Position numbers and translations under genes: made by a program
In this document: in pieces, positions 27,015 to 36,889 of the stretch
Numbering within the stretch: position 1 is the first letter of the stretch
Layout: the number at the start of each line of letters is the position of its first letter
Assembly: GCF_003201935.1 (NCBI RefSeq)
Contig: NZ_QJJL01000001.1
Coordinates: 248,001 to 312,000, forward strand
DNA: 64,000 bases
Direction of reading: 5' to 3'
DNA from: Loktanella sp. PT4BL
GTDB taxonomy: Bacteria; Pseudomonadota; Alphaproteobacteria; Rhodobacterales; Rhodobacteraceae
The notes under the pieces: generated by a model
What the model was told of the DNA's origin: nothing
The model's input: only the letters and a program-made list of their open reading frames with translations
The model's database searches: none

Positions 27015-27653
27015 CTACTCGGCTTCGTCAGATTCGCAGACACGACGGATCCGTCCGTCCGGTGACCCGATGGTTGTGAAAACACAGTCTTCGCGAATGC
27101 CGAATTGCCCAAGCAACCCAGCGGAAGCACGCTCTCTTGCCTCAACTGCTTCGGCAGGCACCTGCGGGACCGCAACGCCAAGCGCGTCCAGACGTGCCAG
27201 TTCGGCAGGTGCGTCGAGGGCCTGTCGCGCATATGCGGGGAAGTACCGGTCGCGCCCTAGGGGATTGAAAAGGTTTGTCCGGCGTGCACGGCGCAAAGTC
27301 GCGTCATCGTCGGCCGCAAGCTGTGCGCGGATCGCGGGGTCTACACCGTATCTGTTTGTCTGCGTCACAAGGGCTGCATCACCGGCGGGGACACCACCGG
27401 CAACCACTGCAGCAGGTGATCCGCCCAATGCGCGGATCGCATCGGCATTTGGTGTAGGATCAGCGCGGTTGGCCCCACCAGGTGTCGGGTTCGGCAAAGC
27501 GCGCGTTTCTGGAATTTCCAGCGGATCAAACGGGATCACGGCGAATTCGTCGGGCCCGCCGCTGGCAGAGCGCAAATCGCGCAGGGGACGATCCGTGTTG
27601 CCACAGGCTGTGACCAAAATCAGGGCCAGAACAGAGAAAGAAAGCGCACGCAT
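27015..27653 (-). CDS. DUF3035 domain-containing lipoprotein
   Basis: 212 residues. The lipobox LVTAC (Cys17) after a short hydrophobic signal predicts an outer-membrane or periplasm-anchored lipoprotein. The remainder is proline- and alanine-rich. It starts with PLRDLRSASGGPDEFAVIPFDPLEIPE and ends in an acidic tail, matching DUF3035, a family largely restricted to alphaproteobacteria. The function is unknown. It lies between lspA, which encodes the peptidase that would process it, and the M16 pair, an order common in Rhodobacterales. Confidence 0.85.
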   Translation of the reverse strand: MRALSFSVLALILVTACGNTDRPLRDLRSASGGPDEFAVIPFDPLEIPETRALPNPTPGGANRADPTPNADAIRALGGSPAAVVAGGVPAGDAALVTQTNRYGVDPAIRAQLAADDDATLRRARRTNLFNPLGRDRYFPAYARQALDAPAELARLDALGVAVPQVPAEAVEARERASAGLLGQFGIREDCVFTTIGSPDGRIRRVCESDEAE

Positions 27654-27705
27654 GAATAGTCCCTCGGTGTTGGTCAGATTTGTTTAGCCCAAGCCAAGCG
27701 CAAGG

Positions 27706-28212
27706 TCACGCCGATTTCTTTTTGTCATCCGCAAGAAAGGCCAGCCCGATAGCACCAAGGAAGATGCAGATGTCAGCCACGTTGAACGCATAGGGATTGT
27801 TGATCCCGCAGCACGACATGTTCAGAAAATCCGCCACAGCCCCGTAAAAGAAGCGGTCAATCACATTGCCCATCGCGCCGCCAATCAGCAAGCCGCCCGA
27901 GATATAGACCCATTTGGTCCCGCCGATCTTGTTCAGCCACCAGATCACGCCTGCCGTAATCGCGAAGGCCACGCCGATCAGCACCCAGCGCATGTCATGT
28001 TCGGCAAAAAGCCCGAAATTCACGCCACGGTTCCATGCCATCCGCAGCACAAGGAACGGTGGGAAGACATCCACCGCCTGCGGATAGGGCAGTTGATCCG
28101 AGGGCACTGTGACCTGTTCCCACCGCAGCCCGAAGACATTGAACAACACGTAGAATTTGATCACCTGATCCAGCAGGAAAATCCACAGGGCAGTGAAAAA
28201 CATCAGGCGCAT
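27706..28212 (-). CDS. lspA: lipoprotein signal peptidase (signal peptidase II)
   Basis: 168 residues with four membrane helices. The catalytic aspartates are in GNVIDRF (Asp119) and FNVADICIF (Asp147). The NRGVNFGLF segment (61-69) corresponds to the conserved N-x-G-x-x-F/W stretch. It cleaves prolipoproteins before the lipidated cysteine at the inner membrane. It lies 9 nt after purH and upstream of the DUF3035 lipoprotein gene. Confidence 0.95.
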   Translation of the reverse strand: MRLMFFTALWIFLLDQVIKFYVLFNVFGLRWEQVTVPSDQLPYPQAVDVFPPFLVLRMAWNRGVNFGLFAEHDMRWVLIGVAFAITAGVIWWLNKIGGTKWVYISGGLLIGGAMGNVIDRFFYGAVADFLNMSCCGINNPYAFNVADICIFLGAIGLAFLADDKKKSA

Positions 28213-28221
28213 GGCGGTCCT

Positions 28222-29811
28222 CTAGTGGCGGAAGTGGCGCATGCCGGTAAAGACCATCGCGATGCCGGCCTCATCGGCGGCTGCGATCACTTCGTCGTCA
28301 CGCATGGAGCCACCGGGCTGGATGACACAGGTCGCGCCAGCGGCAGCAGCCTCCATCAGGCCGTCAGCAAAGGGGAAGAACGCATCGGACGCCACGGCAG
28401 AGCCTTTGGTCAGCGGCGTGTCCAGACCCATCGCCTCGGCCATCCGGTCGGCCTTTTTGGCGGCGATCAGCGCGCTGTCCAGACGTGACATCTGGCCTGC
28501 GCCGACACCCACGGTGGCTTTGTCTTTCACATAAACGATGGCGTTGGATTTCACGTGCTTGGCGACTTTCCACGCAAATAGCAGATCGGCCATTTGTTCC
28601 TCGGTCGGCGCAACCTTGGTCACGACCTTCAGATCATCCATGCCGACGTATCCGGTGTCCTTGTCCTGCACCAACATGCCGCCAGCAACCTGACGATAGG
28701 TGGTGATCGGCGCTTTCACATCGGGCAGACCATCTGTGGTCAGCAGACGCAGGTTCTTTTTGGCCGCAAACACAGCCTTCGCCGCATCAGAGGCACCGGG
28801 CGCAATCACGACCTCGGTGAAGATCTCGACAATGGCTTTCGCGGTGTCTTCATCCAGTGGCTGGTTAAGCGCGACAATGCCGCCGAACGCGCTGGTGCGG
28901 TCGCAGTCAAAGGCGTGCTGGTAGGCCTCAAGCAACGTCGCACCCCGTGCCACACCGCAGGGGTTAGCGTGTTTGATGATCGCGACGGCAGGGCCCTCGG
29001 CTGGATCAAATTCCGCGACAAGTTCAAAGGCGGCGTCGGTGTCGTTGATGTTGTTATACGACAGCTCTTTGCCCTGATGCTGCACGGCTGTGGCGACGCC
29101 GGGGCGGTCGGTGCCATCGGTGTAAAACGCCGCCGACTGGTGGCTGTTTTCGCCGTAGCGCATGGTTTGTTTGAATGTGCCGCTAAATGACCGGCGACGT
29201 GGTGTATCCTCGCCAATCGCACCTGCCATCCAAGTGCTGACGGCAGTGTCATAGGCGGCAGTGCGGGCGTAAGCAGTTTGTGCCAGACGCTGGCGCAGGG
29301 CCAGCGTGGTCTGGCCTTCGTTGGCGTCAAGCTCCGCCAAAAGCGCAGCGTAATCTTCCACATCCGTCACGACCGTCACGAACGCGTGGTTCTTGGCCGC
29401 CGAGCGGATCATCGCGGGGCCACCGATGTCGATGTTCTCGATGCAGGTGTCGAAATCGGCACCTTTGGCGACGGTTTCTTCAAAGGGATAGAGATTCACC
29501 ACCAGCAGGTCGATCGGCCCGATGTTATGTTCCACCATCGCATCGCGGTGCGCCTCAAGATCGCGGCGTGCGAGAAGACCGCCGTGGACCACAGGGTGCA
29601 GGGTCTTGACCCGTCCGTCCATCATTTCTGGAAAACCGGTGACATCCGCGACATCGCGCACCTCAAGTCCCGCATCCCGCAGCGCCTTGGCGGACCCGCC
29701 GGTAGACAAGAGTTCAACACCACGCGCAGCAAGCGCCTGGCCAAGATCAATCAACCCGGTTTTGTCAGAGACAGAAAGAAGGGCGCGGCGCAGTGGGACA
29801 AGATCGGTCAT
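28222..29811 (-). CDS. purH: bifunctional AICAR formyltransferase / IMP cyclohydrolase
   Basis: 529 residues from the ATG at 29811; a longer open frame reaches 29967 but lacks family similarity. The N-terminal MGS-like cyclohydrolase domain ([30 protein letters not shown]) occupies about residues 1-195. The C-terminal transformylase domain includes [11 protein letters not shown] and the final [20 protein letters not shown]. It catalyses the last two steps of IMP synthesis. It is followed closely by lspA. Confidence 0.95.
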   Translation of the reverse strand: MTDLVPLRRALLSVSDKTGLIDLGQALAARGVELLSTGGSAKALRDAGLEVRDVADVTGFPEMMDGRVKTLHPVVHGGLLARRDLEAHRDAMVEHNIGPIDLLVVNLYPFEETVAKGADFDTCIENIDIGGPAMIRSAAKNHAFVTVVTDVEDYAALLAELDANEGQTTLALRQRLAQTAYARTAAYDTAVSTWMAGAIGEDTPRRRSFSGTFKQTMRYGENSHQSAAFYTDGTDRPGVATAVQHQGKELSYNNINDTDAAFELVAEFDPAEGPAVAIIKHANPCGVARGATLLEAYQHAFDCDRTSAFGGIVALNQPLDEDTAKAIVEIFTEVVIAPGASDAAKAVFAAKKNLRLLTTDGLPDVKAPITTYRQVAGGMLVQDKDTGYVGMDDLKVVTKVAPTEEQMADLLFAWKVAKHVKSNAIVYVKDKATVGVGAGQMSRLDSALIAAKKADRMAEAMGLDTPLTKGSAVASDAFFPFADGLMEAAAAGATCVIQPGGSMRDDEVIAAADEAGIAMVFTGMRHFRH

Positions 29812-29827
29812 GTGGGTCCTTTGAAGG

Positions 29828-31567
29828 CTAATCAACGGCGTCCAGTGGATCGGCCTGCACAAAATCGCGCACAGCAGCGGGCGTATCTTGCGTTTTGGCC
29901 AAGGACCAACGGACACGCGTCGCATAGGCCATTGCGTAGCCAGATAAAACCACCTGTTGTGTGGCAATGGGCTTTAATTCGTGATTTTGCAGATAAACCG
30001 ATGCCGTCAGGCCAAGTTTCGCCGCTCCGTCATGGCGCAAAACCCAAACCTCGCCGGATTTCAGCGTCAGAGACACAGCGGTCCCTGCAATATCTATCGC
30101 CGCTTCAACATCCGGATGAAGATGAAACCGCAGCACATAGGGCAGGATGCTGCGCGCCCGTGCGGCATCAAAGGCCGCTTCATCTTCGGGGCCAAGCGTC
30201 GTCAGCATGTCTTCGCCTTCAAGCGTACGGCCATCCATCGAAAGTTGCAGGGTCCGCGCATGGGTAAGCCCGTGTGACGGTTGATAGCCGTTGTGCGATA
30301 GCTCCAGTTTGCGGGTTTGTCCTGTTTCCGAAAGGATGCAGTCCACCCGCGTCGGCAGTTCGGTCAATAGCTCCGCACCGGCAATCCCGCGCCCTCTGAG
30401 CCCAAGATGCGATGACGACACGCCCTCGATCATCATTGTGGAATGGCTGGGTGTGGCGCGGCTAGCCCTGCGCCATTCCTCTCCGAAACGGGCACCGGAC
30501 CCGCAGTTGACGATCATCGGCCTGCGCCCAGATGTCAGTTCGAACGCCAGGGTACTGGCATGCCCGTCAGCCGAAGCAGCGCCTTGCGGTGGCGCGGCGG
30601 CGTCAGCGATCAGGGTGGTCCGGCCCGCCGCAAGGCGCGCGTACCCCATATGCCGTTCACCTGTGGGTGGTGTCTTGATACCTGACGCGACCAAGGCGGC
30701 GTCCAGCCGTCCGTCCACGCCATTTCCACCGCCGTGAAATCGCGCCAAGCCGCCATCAGCATGACGCAGGGCCCGCAAGGTGGGCGTGATGCGTGCAATG
30801 GCGTTGCTCAGCTCTGGTGGGCAGGCGTGATCCACGTCTTTCAATGACTGGGCTGTCCAGTTCAGCAGGCTCAGGATATCAAGCAGGTCCTGGGGTTTGC
30901 GGGTTGCAATCGCGCCGTCTGCGCTGATCTCGCTGTCGCAATCCTTGGCCAAGGCCTGCAACGCGGGCGCGGTATAGTGGTTGATACTCTTGAGAGAGAG
31001 GCTGGCATAGATGATGCCTGCCAGTGCCTCGAAGCGGCGCACACCCGGTTCGGTGGCATTCCAGCGGCGTGACAGGAAAAGTGCCTGACGCGCAAGGCTT
31101 TGGAAGAAACGGTAGGACGTTGTCTTGTCCTGCCCCCGCAGCACAAACGGGCCGTGGTTGATCAACCGCATCAGCCTGCGCCCTGTCACCCCGGGTGTCC
31201 AGCCGTCACTGCGGCCGTCACCGTAGCGGTCGATCCATCCCAGCACCCATGTCCGCGCCAAGGCGCGTGCAGCCTCGTCCCCGACCGCCGCCAGATCATC
31301 CAACCAGCCGCATCCTTGGATCTCATCCGACACCTCGGGGTAGGCGTCGGCGATATCCCAGATGCTGTGTTCTTTCCCTTCGACAAACAGGCCGGAGAAG
31401 AGAAATTTACCCGCAATAAGTTGCTGGCCGCGCGCGACAATGCCGATCGTGTGTGGTTCCGGCAGGGTTACAAATGCCGTCGCAACAGCAGTACGCGCGG
31501 CGCGGCGCGCATGAAACCTGTGCATCATGCGCCTGCGGCGTTGCTGCCATTTTGTGAGTTGCGCCAA
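29828..31567 (-). CDS. heparinase II/III family protein
   Basis: 579 residues. The N-terminal ~280 residues are helical (alpha/alpha toroid) and the rest beta-rich, with [32 protein letters not shown] matching the heparinase II/III C-terminal family. It has no clear signal peptide. The N-terminus is very basic ([20 protein letters not shown]), so a cytoplasmic or membrane-edge location is possible. In alphaproteobacteria this gene regularly lies between the RsmB-like gene and purH. True polysaccharide lyase activity is unproven for this branch. Confidence 0.85.
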   Translation of the reverse strand: MAQLTKWQQRRRRMMHRFHARRAARTAVATAFVTLPEPHTIGIVARGQQLIAGKFLFSGLFVEGKEHSIWDIADAYPEVSDEIQGCGWLDDLAAVGDEAARALARTWVLGWIDRYGDGRSDGWTPGVTGRRLMRLINHGPFVLRGQDKTTSYRFFQSLARQALFLSRRWNATEPGVRRFEALAGIIYASLSLKSINHYTAPALQALAKDCDSEISADGAIATRKPQDLLDILSLLNWTAQSLKDVDHACPPELSNAIARITPTLRALRHADGGLARFHGGGNGVDGRLDAALVASGIKTPPTGERHMGYARLAAGRTTLIADAAAPPQGAASADGHASTLAFELTSGRRPMIVNCGSGARFGEEWRRASRATPSHSTMMIEGVSSSHLGLRGRGIAGAELLTELPTRVDCILSETGQTRKLELSHNGYQPSHGLTHARTLQLSMDGRTLEGEDMLTTLGPEDEAAFDAARARSILPYVLRFHLHPDVEAAIDIAGTAVSLTLKSGEVWVLRHDGAAKLGLTASVYLQNHELKPIATQQVVLSGYAMAYATRVRWSLAKTQDTPAAVRDFVQADPLDAVD

Positions 31568-31637
31568 TTCCTGCAGCCTCGGTTTGCACTCTTGCGGGAC
31601 TATTTTGTCCAGACCATAGGAAATGGTTGTCGCTAAG

Positions 31638-32912
31638 TCACGCAGGCTTTCGCATCACCGCCATATAGAACCCGTCCATCCCGCCGCGATCGGGCCAGAA
31701 ATCGGGGCGCAGACGCAGGCCGCCTTCTGCTGTGATCCAGTCAGGATCAACCCCTTCGATGCGCAGCGCGTCTACGTCAATGGTCAGACCTTCGTGCCGT
31801 GCCAGTGCCTCTTCGGCCTGCACTTCGCCTTCATCAGGCAGCAGCGAACAGGTGCAAAACACCAGCCGCCCGCCAGGTTTTACCAGCGTCAGGGCGTGAT
31901 CAATGAGTGTTTCCTGCTGGTCAATCAGCGCGCCAAATTCAGAACCGTCCTTCGCATAGGGCAGATCAGGATGCCGCCGGATGGTGCCGGTTGCCGAGCA
32001 GGGGGCATCCAGAAGCACGGCATCAAATCCGCCCTCGTTAAATTCAAAGGCATCGCTGACCACGCAGTTGGCCGACAAGCCCACGCGTGCAAGGTTTTCG
32101 CTGACCCGCGCCATCCGCTTGTCCGAGATATCCAAGGCGGTGACATCTGCGCCCAAAGCGGCCAGTTGCATGGTCTTGCCACCCGGCGCGGCGCAAAGGT
32201 CGAGCACTCTCAACCCTTTGACATCGCCCAGCAGCTTCACGGGCATGGCCGCTGCCGCATCCTGTACCCACCAGTCTCCGCTGGCAAATCCTGCTAGGGA
32301 TGAGACCTGTCCCGCGTTTGGTACACGGACAGAGCCAGTTGGCAGAACTGTTCCGCCGACAGCGGCGGCAACCGCTTCCACGTCACCTTTGGCCGTCAGA
32401 TCTAGCGGTGCACCTGCAAAATGTGCGGCCTCCATGCCGGCCACTGCGTCGCGCCCCCACGCGGCCACCAGCGGTTGCCGCAGCCAGCTCGGTGTGAGCG
32501 GCACGGCGCGCTTGGCCCAGCCCTCGGGACCTTCCTCGGCGATTTTGCGCAGGACGGCGTTGGTCAGACCCTTCATGGACTGCGTGCGTTTGTTGCGGGC
32601 AACGATTTCGACATAGGCGTTGACGACGCCGTGGGCGGCCTCGCCGTTGCATAATTCGATCACGCCAAGGCGCAGGGCATTCATCACATGATCGGGCGGC
32701 GTTTTCTTCAGATACGGCTTCAGCATCCGGTCCGCACGGTCAAGGCCGCGCAGGGCCTCGGTCGCAAGGCGCTGGGCGCGGGCGCGGTCATCGTTTTCTA
32801 GCCGCGCCAAGGCTCCGCCAGCGATCAATTCAGCCATCAGGCGGCCTTCGGTCGTGATCTGCATCAGCAGATGATGGGCGGTACGGCGCGCCGGCAGGCC
32901 GGTCTGGGTCAT
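31638..32912 (-). CDS. RsmB/NOP family SAM-dependent rRNA cytosine-C5 methyltransferase
   Basis: 424 residues from the ATG at 32912; the frame opens upstream to 32954, but homologues start at TGLPARRTAHHLL. The N-terminal NusB-like domain (residues ~1-140) precedes the methyltransferase core. That core has VLDLCAAPGGKTMQLAALGADVTALD (motif I), DAPCSATGTIRRHPDL (motif IV) and LVFCTCSLLPDEGE (motif VI), holding the paired catalytic cysteines. It probably makes m5C in 16S rRNA. It heads the long minus-strand series and is divergent from the DUF1674 gene. Confidence 0.92.
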   Translation of the reverse strand: MTQTGLPARRTAHHLLMQITTEGRLMAELIAGGALARLENDDRARAQRLATEALRGLDRADRMLKPYLKKTPPDHVMNALRLGVIELCNGEAAHGVVNAYVEIVARNKRTQSMKGLTNAVLRKIAEEGPEGWAKRAVPLTPSWLRQPLVAAWGRDAVAGMEAAHFAGAPLDLTAKGDVEAVAAAVGGTVLPTGSVRVPNAGQVSSLAGFASGDWWVQDAAAAMPVKLLGDVKGLRVLDLCAAPGGKTMQLAALGADVTALDISDKRMARVSENLARVGLSANCVVSDAFEFNEGGFDAVLLDAPCSATGTIRRHPDLPYAKDGSEFGALIDQQETLIDHALTLVKPGGRLVFCTCSLLPDEGEVQAEEALARHEGLTIDVDALRIEGVDPDWITAEGGLRLRPDFWPDRGGMDGFYMAVMRKPA

Positions 32913-32984
32913 CTCTGGTCTCACTTGAAGCTTGCTCTTCTGCGCGTATATCAATCATGGGATATCGACAAGGAGGCGCCTGCC

Positions 32985-33161
32985 ATGACCGAAGATACCA
33001 AAGACTTGCCACCAGCCGCGCAACGCGCCTTGGCCGAAGCTGAAGAGCGCCGCAAGAAAGCGGGCGCTCAAGTGCTGCCCACTGAATTGGGCGGGCGCGA
33101 CGGGCCCGAGCCGGTCCGCTATGGTGATTGGGAGAAAAAGGGATTGGCGATCGATTTCTGA
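32985..33161 (+). CDS. DUF1674 protein (SDHAF4-like succinate dehydrogenase assembly factor)
   Basis: 58 residues from the ATG at 32985, preceded by AAGGAGG; the longer frame starting at 32871 overlaps the opposite gene and is not used. The C-terminal signature GGRDGPEPVRYGDWEKKGLAIDF ends the protein, as in SDHAF4/DUF1674. Mitochondrial members protect the flavinated SdhA subunit during assembly, so a similar role in complex II assembly is likely. It is monocistronic, with a small hairpin (TGTCAG/CTGACA) just after the stop. Confidence 0.9.
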   Translation: MTEDTKDLPPAAQRALAEAEERRKKAGAQVLPTELGGRDGPEPVRYGDWEKKGLAIDF

Positions 33162-33239
33162 TCCTCTTGTCAGGACCACGTATTATCTGACATTTTGCCG
33201 TCTTAGATGCTGTTCCATATAGTTCTGGCAGTGTAGGAT

Positions 33240-34379
33240 ATGCGGGTTGCCCGAAAGGATTTTGGTTTGATCGTTCAAAAATTCGCCGCCCTCGTCGCAT
33301 GTTGCGCGCTTGCCAGTTGTGGTTTGCCTCGCGGCGCAGGTTTTCAGTCGGAGGTACTTGCAGCCTCCAAGGCGAATACCGCCGCTGAGGGCGAAGAGCC
33401 CGCATATGACTTTGCCGTCTATGAAGTAAACCGCGATACGCTGCCTGTCCTGCAGGGCTGGCCGGTCACAGGCCAGGGGGCATTGCCTTGGCCTGTTGCG
33501 CAAGAACAGCCCGCTTCGATGATGATTGCAGCGGGTGACACCGTTCAGGTGACGATCTGGGATGCCGAAGAAAACTCAATTTTCGGTGCGGCTGGTGTGA
33601 CGCCGTTGCAGCCTGAAATCGTAAGCGCTGACGGTAGCATCTTTGTTCCCTACATCGGGAGCCTGCGTGTGGCCGGTATGGCCCCCACTACAGCCCGCGA
33701 GCGGATCGAAGAAGAGCTGATCCGCACCGTACCATCAGCGCAGGTCCAGTTAACTGTTGAACCGGGGCAGACGAATACGGCAAACCTTGCTGCCGGGGTT
33801 TCAGCCCCTGGTCTTTATCCCCTGCCGAACCGCAACTTCAAGATCCTCGATCTGTTCTCGCAGGCGGGTGGTCCGCGCCCTGATCTGAACTCCCCTCAGG
33901 TGCGTCTGGTTCGTGGCAGCCGGACCTATGGTATTCCGTTCGAGCGGCTTCTGAGCGACCCTGGTGCCAATATCGCCGTGCGCGGTGGTGACCGTATTTT
34001 TGTCGAAGACGACAAACGGCAGTTTATCGCTCTTGGCGCAACCGGTGCCCAGTCGATCTTTGATTTCCCCGAAATCGAGTTTTCAGCGCTTGAGGCGCTG
34101 GCCTTCATCGGTGGCGTCAATGCCGGCAGCGCAAACCCAGAAGGCATTCTGATCCTGCGGGAATACGCCCAAAGCGCCGTGAAAGACGGTATCGCTGGCC
34201 CCCCGCAAGAGCGTGTTGTCTTTACGATCGACCTCACCTCGGCCGATGGCCTGTTCTCGGCAGGGAACTTCATGCTTGAGGGGGACGATCTGATCTACGG
34301 CACTGAAAGCGCGCTTGGCCCTGCACTGACGCTCTTTGGTCTGACAAATAATCTGGCATCAGTCGTCAGCGGAAACTGA
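33240..34379 (+). CDS. polysaccharide biosynthesis/export family lipoprotein (Wza-like)
   Basis: 379 residues. The signal sequence ends in a lipobox (ALASC), so this is probably an outer-membrane lipoprotein. The Poly_export domain is visible around residues 90-180 (AAGDTVQVTIWDAEENSIFG, GSIFVPYIGSLRVAGM). It is followed by two SLBB-like segments (VSAPGLYPLPNRNFKILDLFSQAGG and later EIEFSALEALAFIGG). It would form the export channel for capsule or exopolysaccharide. A TTG at 33267 with AAAGGA upstream is an alternative start. No Wzc-type kinase or polymerase gene follows; instead it converges on the RTX gene. Confidence 0.88.
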   Translation: MRVARKDFGLIVQKFAALVACCALASCGLPRGAGFQSEVLAASKANTAAEGEEPAYDFAVYEVNRDTLPVLQGWPVTGQGALPWPVAQEQPASMMIAAGDTVQVTIWDAEENSIFGAAGVTPLQPEIVSADGSIFVPYIGSLRVAGMAPTTARERIEEELIRTVPSAQVQLTVEPGQTNTANLAAGVSAPGLYPLPNRNFKILDLFSQAGGPRPDLNSPQVRLVRGSRTYGIPFERLLSDPGANIAVRGGDRIFVEDDKRQFIALGATGAQSIFDFPEIEFSALEALAFIGGVNAGSANPEGILILREYAQSAVKDGIAGPPQERVVFTIDLTSADGLFSAGNFMLEGDDLIYGTESALGPALTLFGLTNNLASVVSGN

Positions 34380-34385
34380 ACGCGT

Positions 34386-36563
34386 TCAGAATAATATGAT
34401 GTCGTCTCCAAGCAGGGCGGGGTCGATGATCCCGTCGATATGCAGGATATTTCCGTCATCAAAATCAATCGTCACGCGCCCGTCCGCAAAGGTGCCATAG
34501 ATGAAAAGCAGGTCGGCGGCCGAGGTCAGTCCGGTCCAGAGGTCCGGGTCGAGGATAATCCGGTCGATGCCCTGTTCGAAATCAGCAATGACGTCGACAC
34601 CGCTGTTGAAGATAAAGGTATCGGCGCCAGCGCCGCCCTTCAGCCAGTCCTGCCCGTTGGCACCGTCGAGCCGGTCGTCGCCTGTACCACCAAAAAGCGT
34701 ATCTGCGCCGTCACCGCCATTGAGGATGTCATCGCCGGCACGGCCCAGGATTGTGTCATCGCCTTGCCCTCCGCTCACAGTATCGTCGCCACCACCCGCG
34801 AAGATCACATCAAACCGGTTGCTGCCAAGAAACGTTTCGGCAGCGTCAGTTCCTTCAATCGTGAGCCCAAGGGGGCCACTACCTGCTGCATCGTTCAACG
34901 TGTCGCGCAGTTGATCCAGATTACCTGTACCGACGATCTGAAGCGAGGTCAGGATGCTATTCTCGCCGCTCTGATCGGCGGGGGGATCCGGCGGCAGTGT
35001 ACCCAAGTCCGGCAAAGGTGTTGCCGGTCCGGGGTAGCCGGGCATGATCCCGACAGGCAGGCGCGTCGCCCCGATCAGATCGGCGGTGGTCAGAGTGCGG
35101 TAATCAATGGGGCCCCCGTTCGAGCTCTGCACGATCAGCATTTCATCACCATAGCTGATGGCCATGCCGTCGCTACGGATCGTGATGAAAAGCTGGCTGA
35201 TGTCACGCAGCATGGGCCAGAGCGATAAATCAATGCTGTCTTCGCCCACAGTGAAGTCCGTAATCGTGTCGGTCCGGCCATCAGCGCCCAGAATAAAGAC
35301 ATCTGCTCCGCTGCCGCCTGACATGATGTCGGCGCCTGCGCCATCGCGCAGAATATCGTCACCTTCCCCCCCGGATATGGCATCGTCACCGTCGTGTCCT
35401 TGCAGGATATCATTGCCGTCGGTGCCGGCCAGCGGTCCTCCTGCCAGAGTGGCGGTCAGATCAACGCCCCTGACACCGGTATCAAAGGCCAGTTGCGTGA
35501 CGCCGGGTTCGCTGCTGCTGGCCACAAAGATGTCGATTCCTCCGACGCGATCCCTTGCTGCCAGCGCGCTGACGTTATCAAGCCCGAAATCAACGGTGTC
35601 TTCGATCGTTGCACGATGAACCAGCAATCCGCCCGAGAGCAGCAGGAAAACCGAAACCCCGTCATCGGCGCCGCCTGCAATGACATAGGTTTTGCCGTCC
35701 GTATGGATGACCTCAAGGGAGGTTACGCCGCCAAAGCGCGTATCGCGTCCGTCAAGCACATGGTCACGCACGATCATGCTGCCATCGGCGCCAAGCTCTA
35801 CCACGCTGAGGCTGCTTGATCCGGCTGCGGCGAGTATGACGAATGTCGCATCCCCGACGGTGGTGGTTTCAAGGGCTGTGGGCGCGCTGATCCAAAGACC
35901 GTCGTCTGAACCGATGGTTGTTTCGCCAACGATGGCCCCTGTCGAATCAACTTCCCGCGCCGTCAGGCCGTTCTGGGCCTCGCTTGTTGTGAGAACAAAG
36001 GTCTGACCCTCGACCGTCGCAAGCGTGACCGCCGGAATGCGTGCAGTCGAGGACGCGTCCACGTCATAGTGGATACTATGATCGCGCAGGGTGCCATCGG
36101 CGTCGAAGGTGATGCGGGCAAGGCCGGTCTGGCCCGCAAGAGCGCCAAAGACAGTTTGCGTTCCGTCCGGCAGCGCGAGTGTGACGCCGTGCTGAAAGCC
36201 GTTGTATGTCGCTGGTAGGCTGACCAACGGAGTGGCGGTCGCAAAGCCACCATCCGTGGCAATCCCGATAGTCTGAAGCGCGCCGTTAAAACCGCCACCG
36301 ACCAAGACACTTGCGTTCGCTCCTTCTGCAATCAGGCTAATGCTGGCCGCACCACCAAGAACGGCTCCGCCGAAATAGGGCTGGGTTTCTTCAATGGCGA
36401 TTGCGCCACTTTCGATGCTCCACTGCCGTAGGACGCCGTCATAGCGTGTTGTGCTATAAAGCTGGGCTGCTCCGCCAATCTCCATGACCACCAGGTCAGT
36501 GATATGAGAGTGGCCCACGTCACCGGGATCGGCGACGTGACCGGAAAAGGTTAGTAGAGACAT
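34386..36563 (-). CDS. RTX-type calcium-binding protein, probably type I-secreted
   Basis: 725 residues without a signal peptide. Residues ~1-370 form repeated beta-rich units resembling a propeller-like domain. The C-terminal half carries two separate blocks of nonapeptide GGxGxDxUx repeats (around 390-440 and 590-655), each ending in a TFIFN- or VFILG-type strand. This fits Ca-stabilised export by a type I ABC system recognising the C-terminus. No such transporter adjoins it. Proteins of this kind act as adhesins, enzymes or surface layers; no catalytic domain is recognisable here. Confidence 0.85.
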   Translation of the reverse strand: MSLLTFSGHVADPGDVGHSHITDLVVMEIGGAAQLYSTTRYDGVLRQWSIESGAIAIEETQPYFGGAVLGGAASISLIAEGANASVLVGGGFNGALQTIGIATDGGFATATPLVSLPATYNGFQHGVTLALPDGTQTVFGALAGQTGLARITFDADGTLRDHSIHYDVDASSTARIPAVTLATVEGQTFVLTTSEAQNGLTAREVDSTGAIVGETTIGSDDGLWISAPTALETTTVGDATFVILAAAGSSSLSVVELGADGSMIVRDHVLDGRDTRFGGVTSLEVIHTDGKTYVIAGGADDGVSVFLLLSGGLLVHRATIEDTVDFGLDNVSALAARDRVGGIDIFVASSSEPGVTQLAFDTGVRGVDLTATLAGGPLAGTDGNDILQGHDGDDAISGGEGDDILRDGAGADIMSGGSGADVFILGADGRTDTITDFTVGEDSIDLSLWPMLRDISQLFITIRSDGMAISYGDEMLIVQSSNGGPIDYRTLTTADLIGATRLPVGIMPGYPGPATPLPDLGTLPPDPPADQSGENSILTSLQIVGTGNLDQLRDTLNDAAGSGPLGLTIEGTDAAETFLGSNRFDVIFAGGGDDTVSGGQGDDTILGRAGDDILNGGDGADTLFGGTGDDRLDGANGQDWLKGGAGADTFIFNSGVDVIADFEQGIDRIILDPDLWTGLTSAADLLFIYGTFADGRVTIDFDDGNILHIDGIIDPALLGDDIILF

Positions 36564-36889
36564 GAAAGGTACCCCCCGGAACCACGTGTCATCTGTATGT
36601 TTTGTGAAGTTGATTTTTTTTGGCGGTTTAGCTGCGGCGGAATTAGGGCGTAGGCGTGAACTTTACCGCTTAATTTCCTCAATAACGTATGGGATTTGAG
36701 GAAAACTCCCACATGATTGAGAAGTATGGAGCCCGATATTCAGAGCGCTTGTGAGTGGCTTGTGTGACAAAACGCACAGAAGAAATACTGCCTATGCGCT
36801 AGGTTGTCTGTGGGGAATTTTTCCAGTGGTGAGGGTTTAACGGTTCGTCTTCAGTGTGCCTTGCGTTTGTGACGCAGGGCACATTTCAT
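36564..36889. other. 326-bp intergenic region, promoter side of RTX gene and 3' side of galE
   Basis: No gene is supported here. It is more AT-rich than the flanking genes, as expected for an upstream control region of the RTX gene. A hairpin with a 12-13 bp stem (GTGCCTTGCGT half near 36856-36866, partner to 36882) lies 8 nt past the galE stop and may end galE transcription, though it has no clear U-tract on that strand. No confident -35/-10 pair was found. Confidence 0.5.

Noticed and set aside
34600-35420. Short repeated DNA units resembling a repeat array
   Set aside because: They encode the nonapeptide RTX repeats of the minus-strand protein; there are no equal-length spacers, so this is not CRISPR.
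36670-36690. Possible CtrA-like TTAA motif before the RTX gene
   Set aside because: The second half-site is at the wrong spacing (8 rather than 7) and mismatched, so it does not fit TTAA-N7-TTAA.
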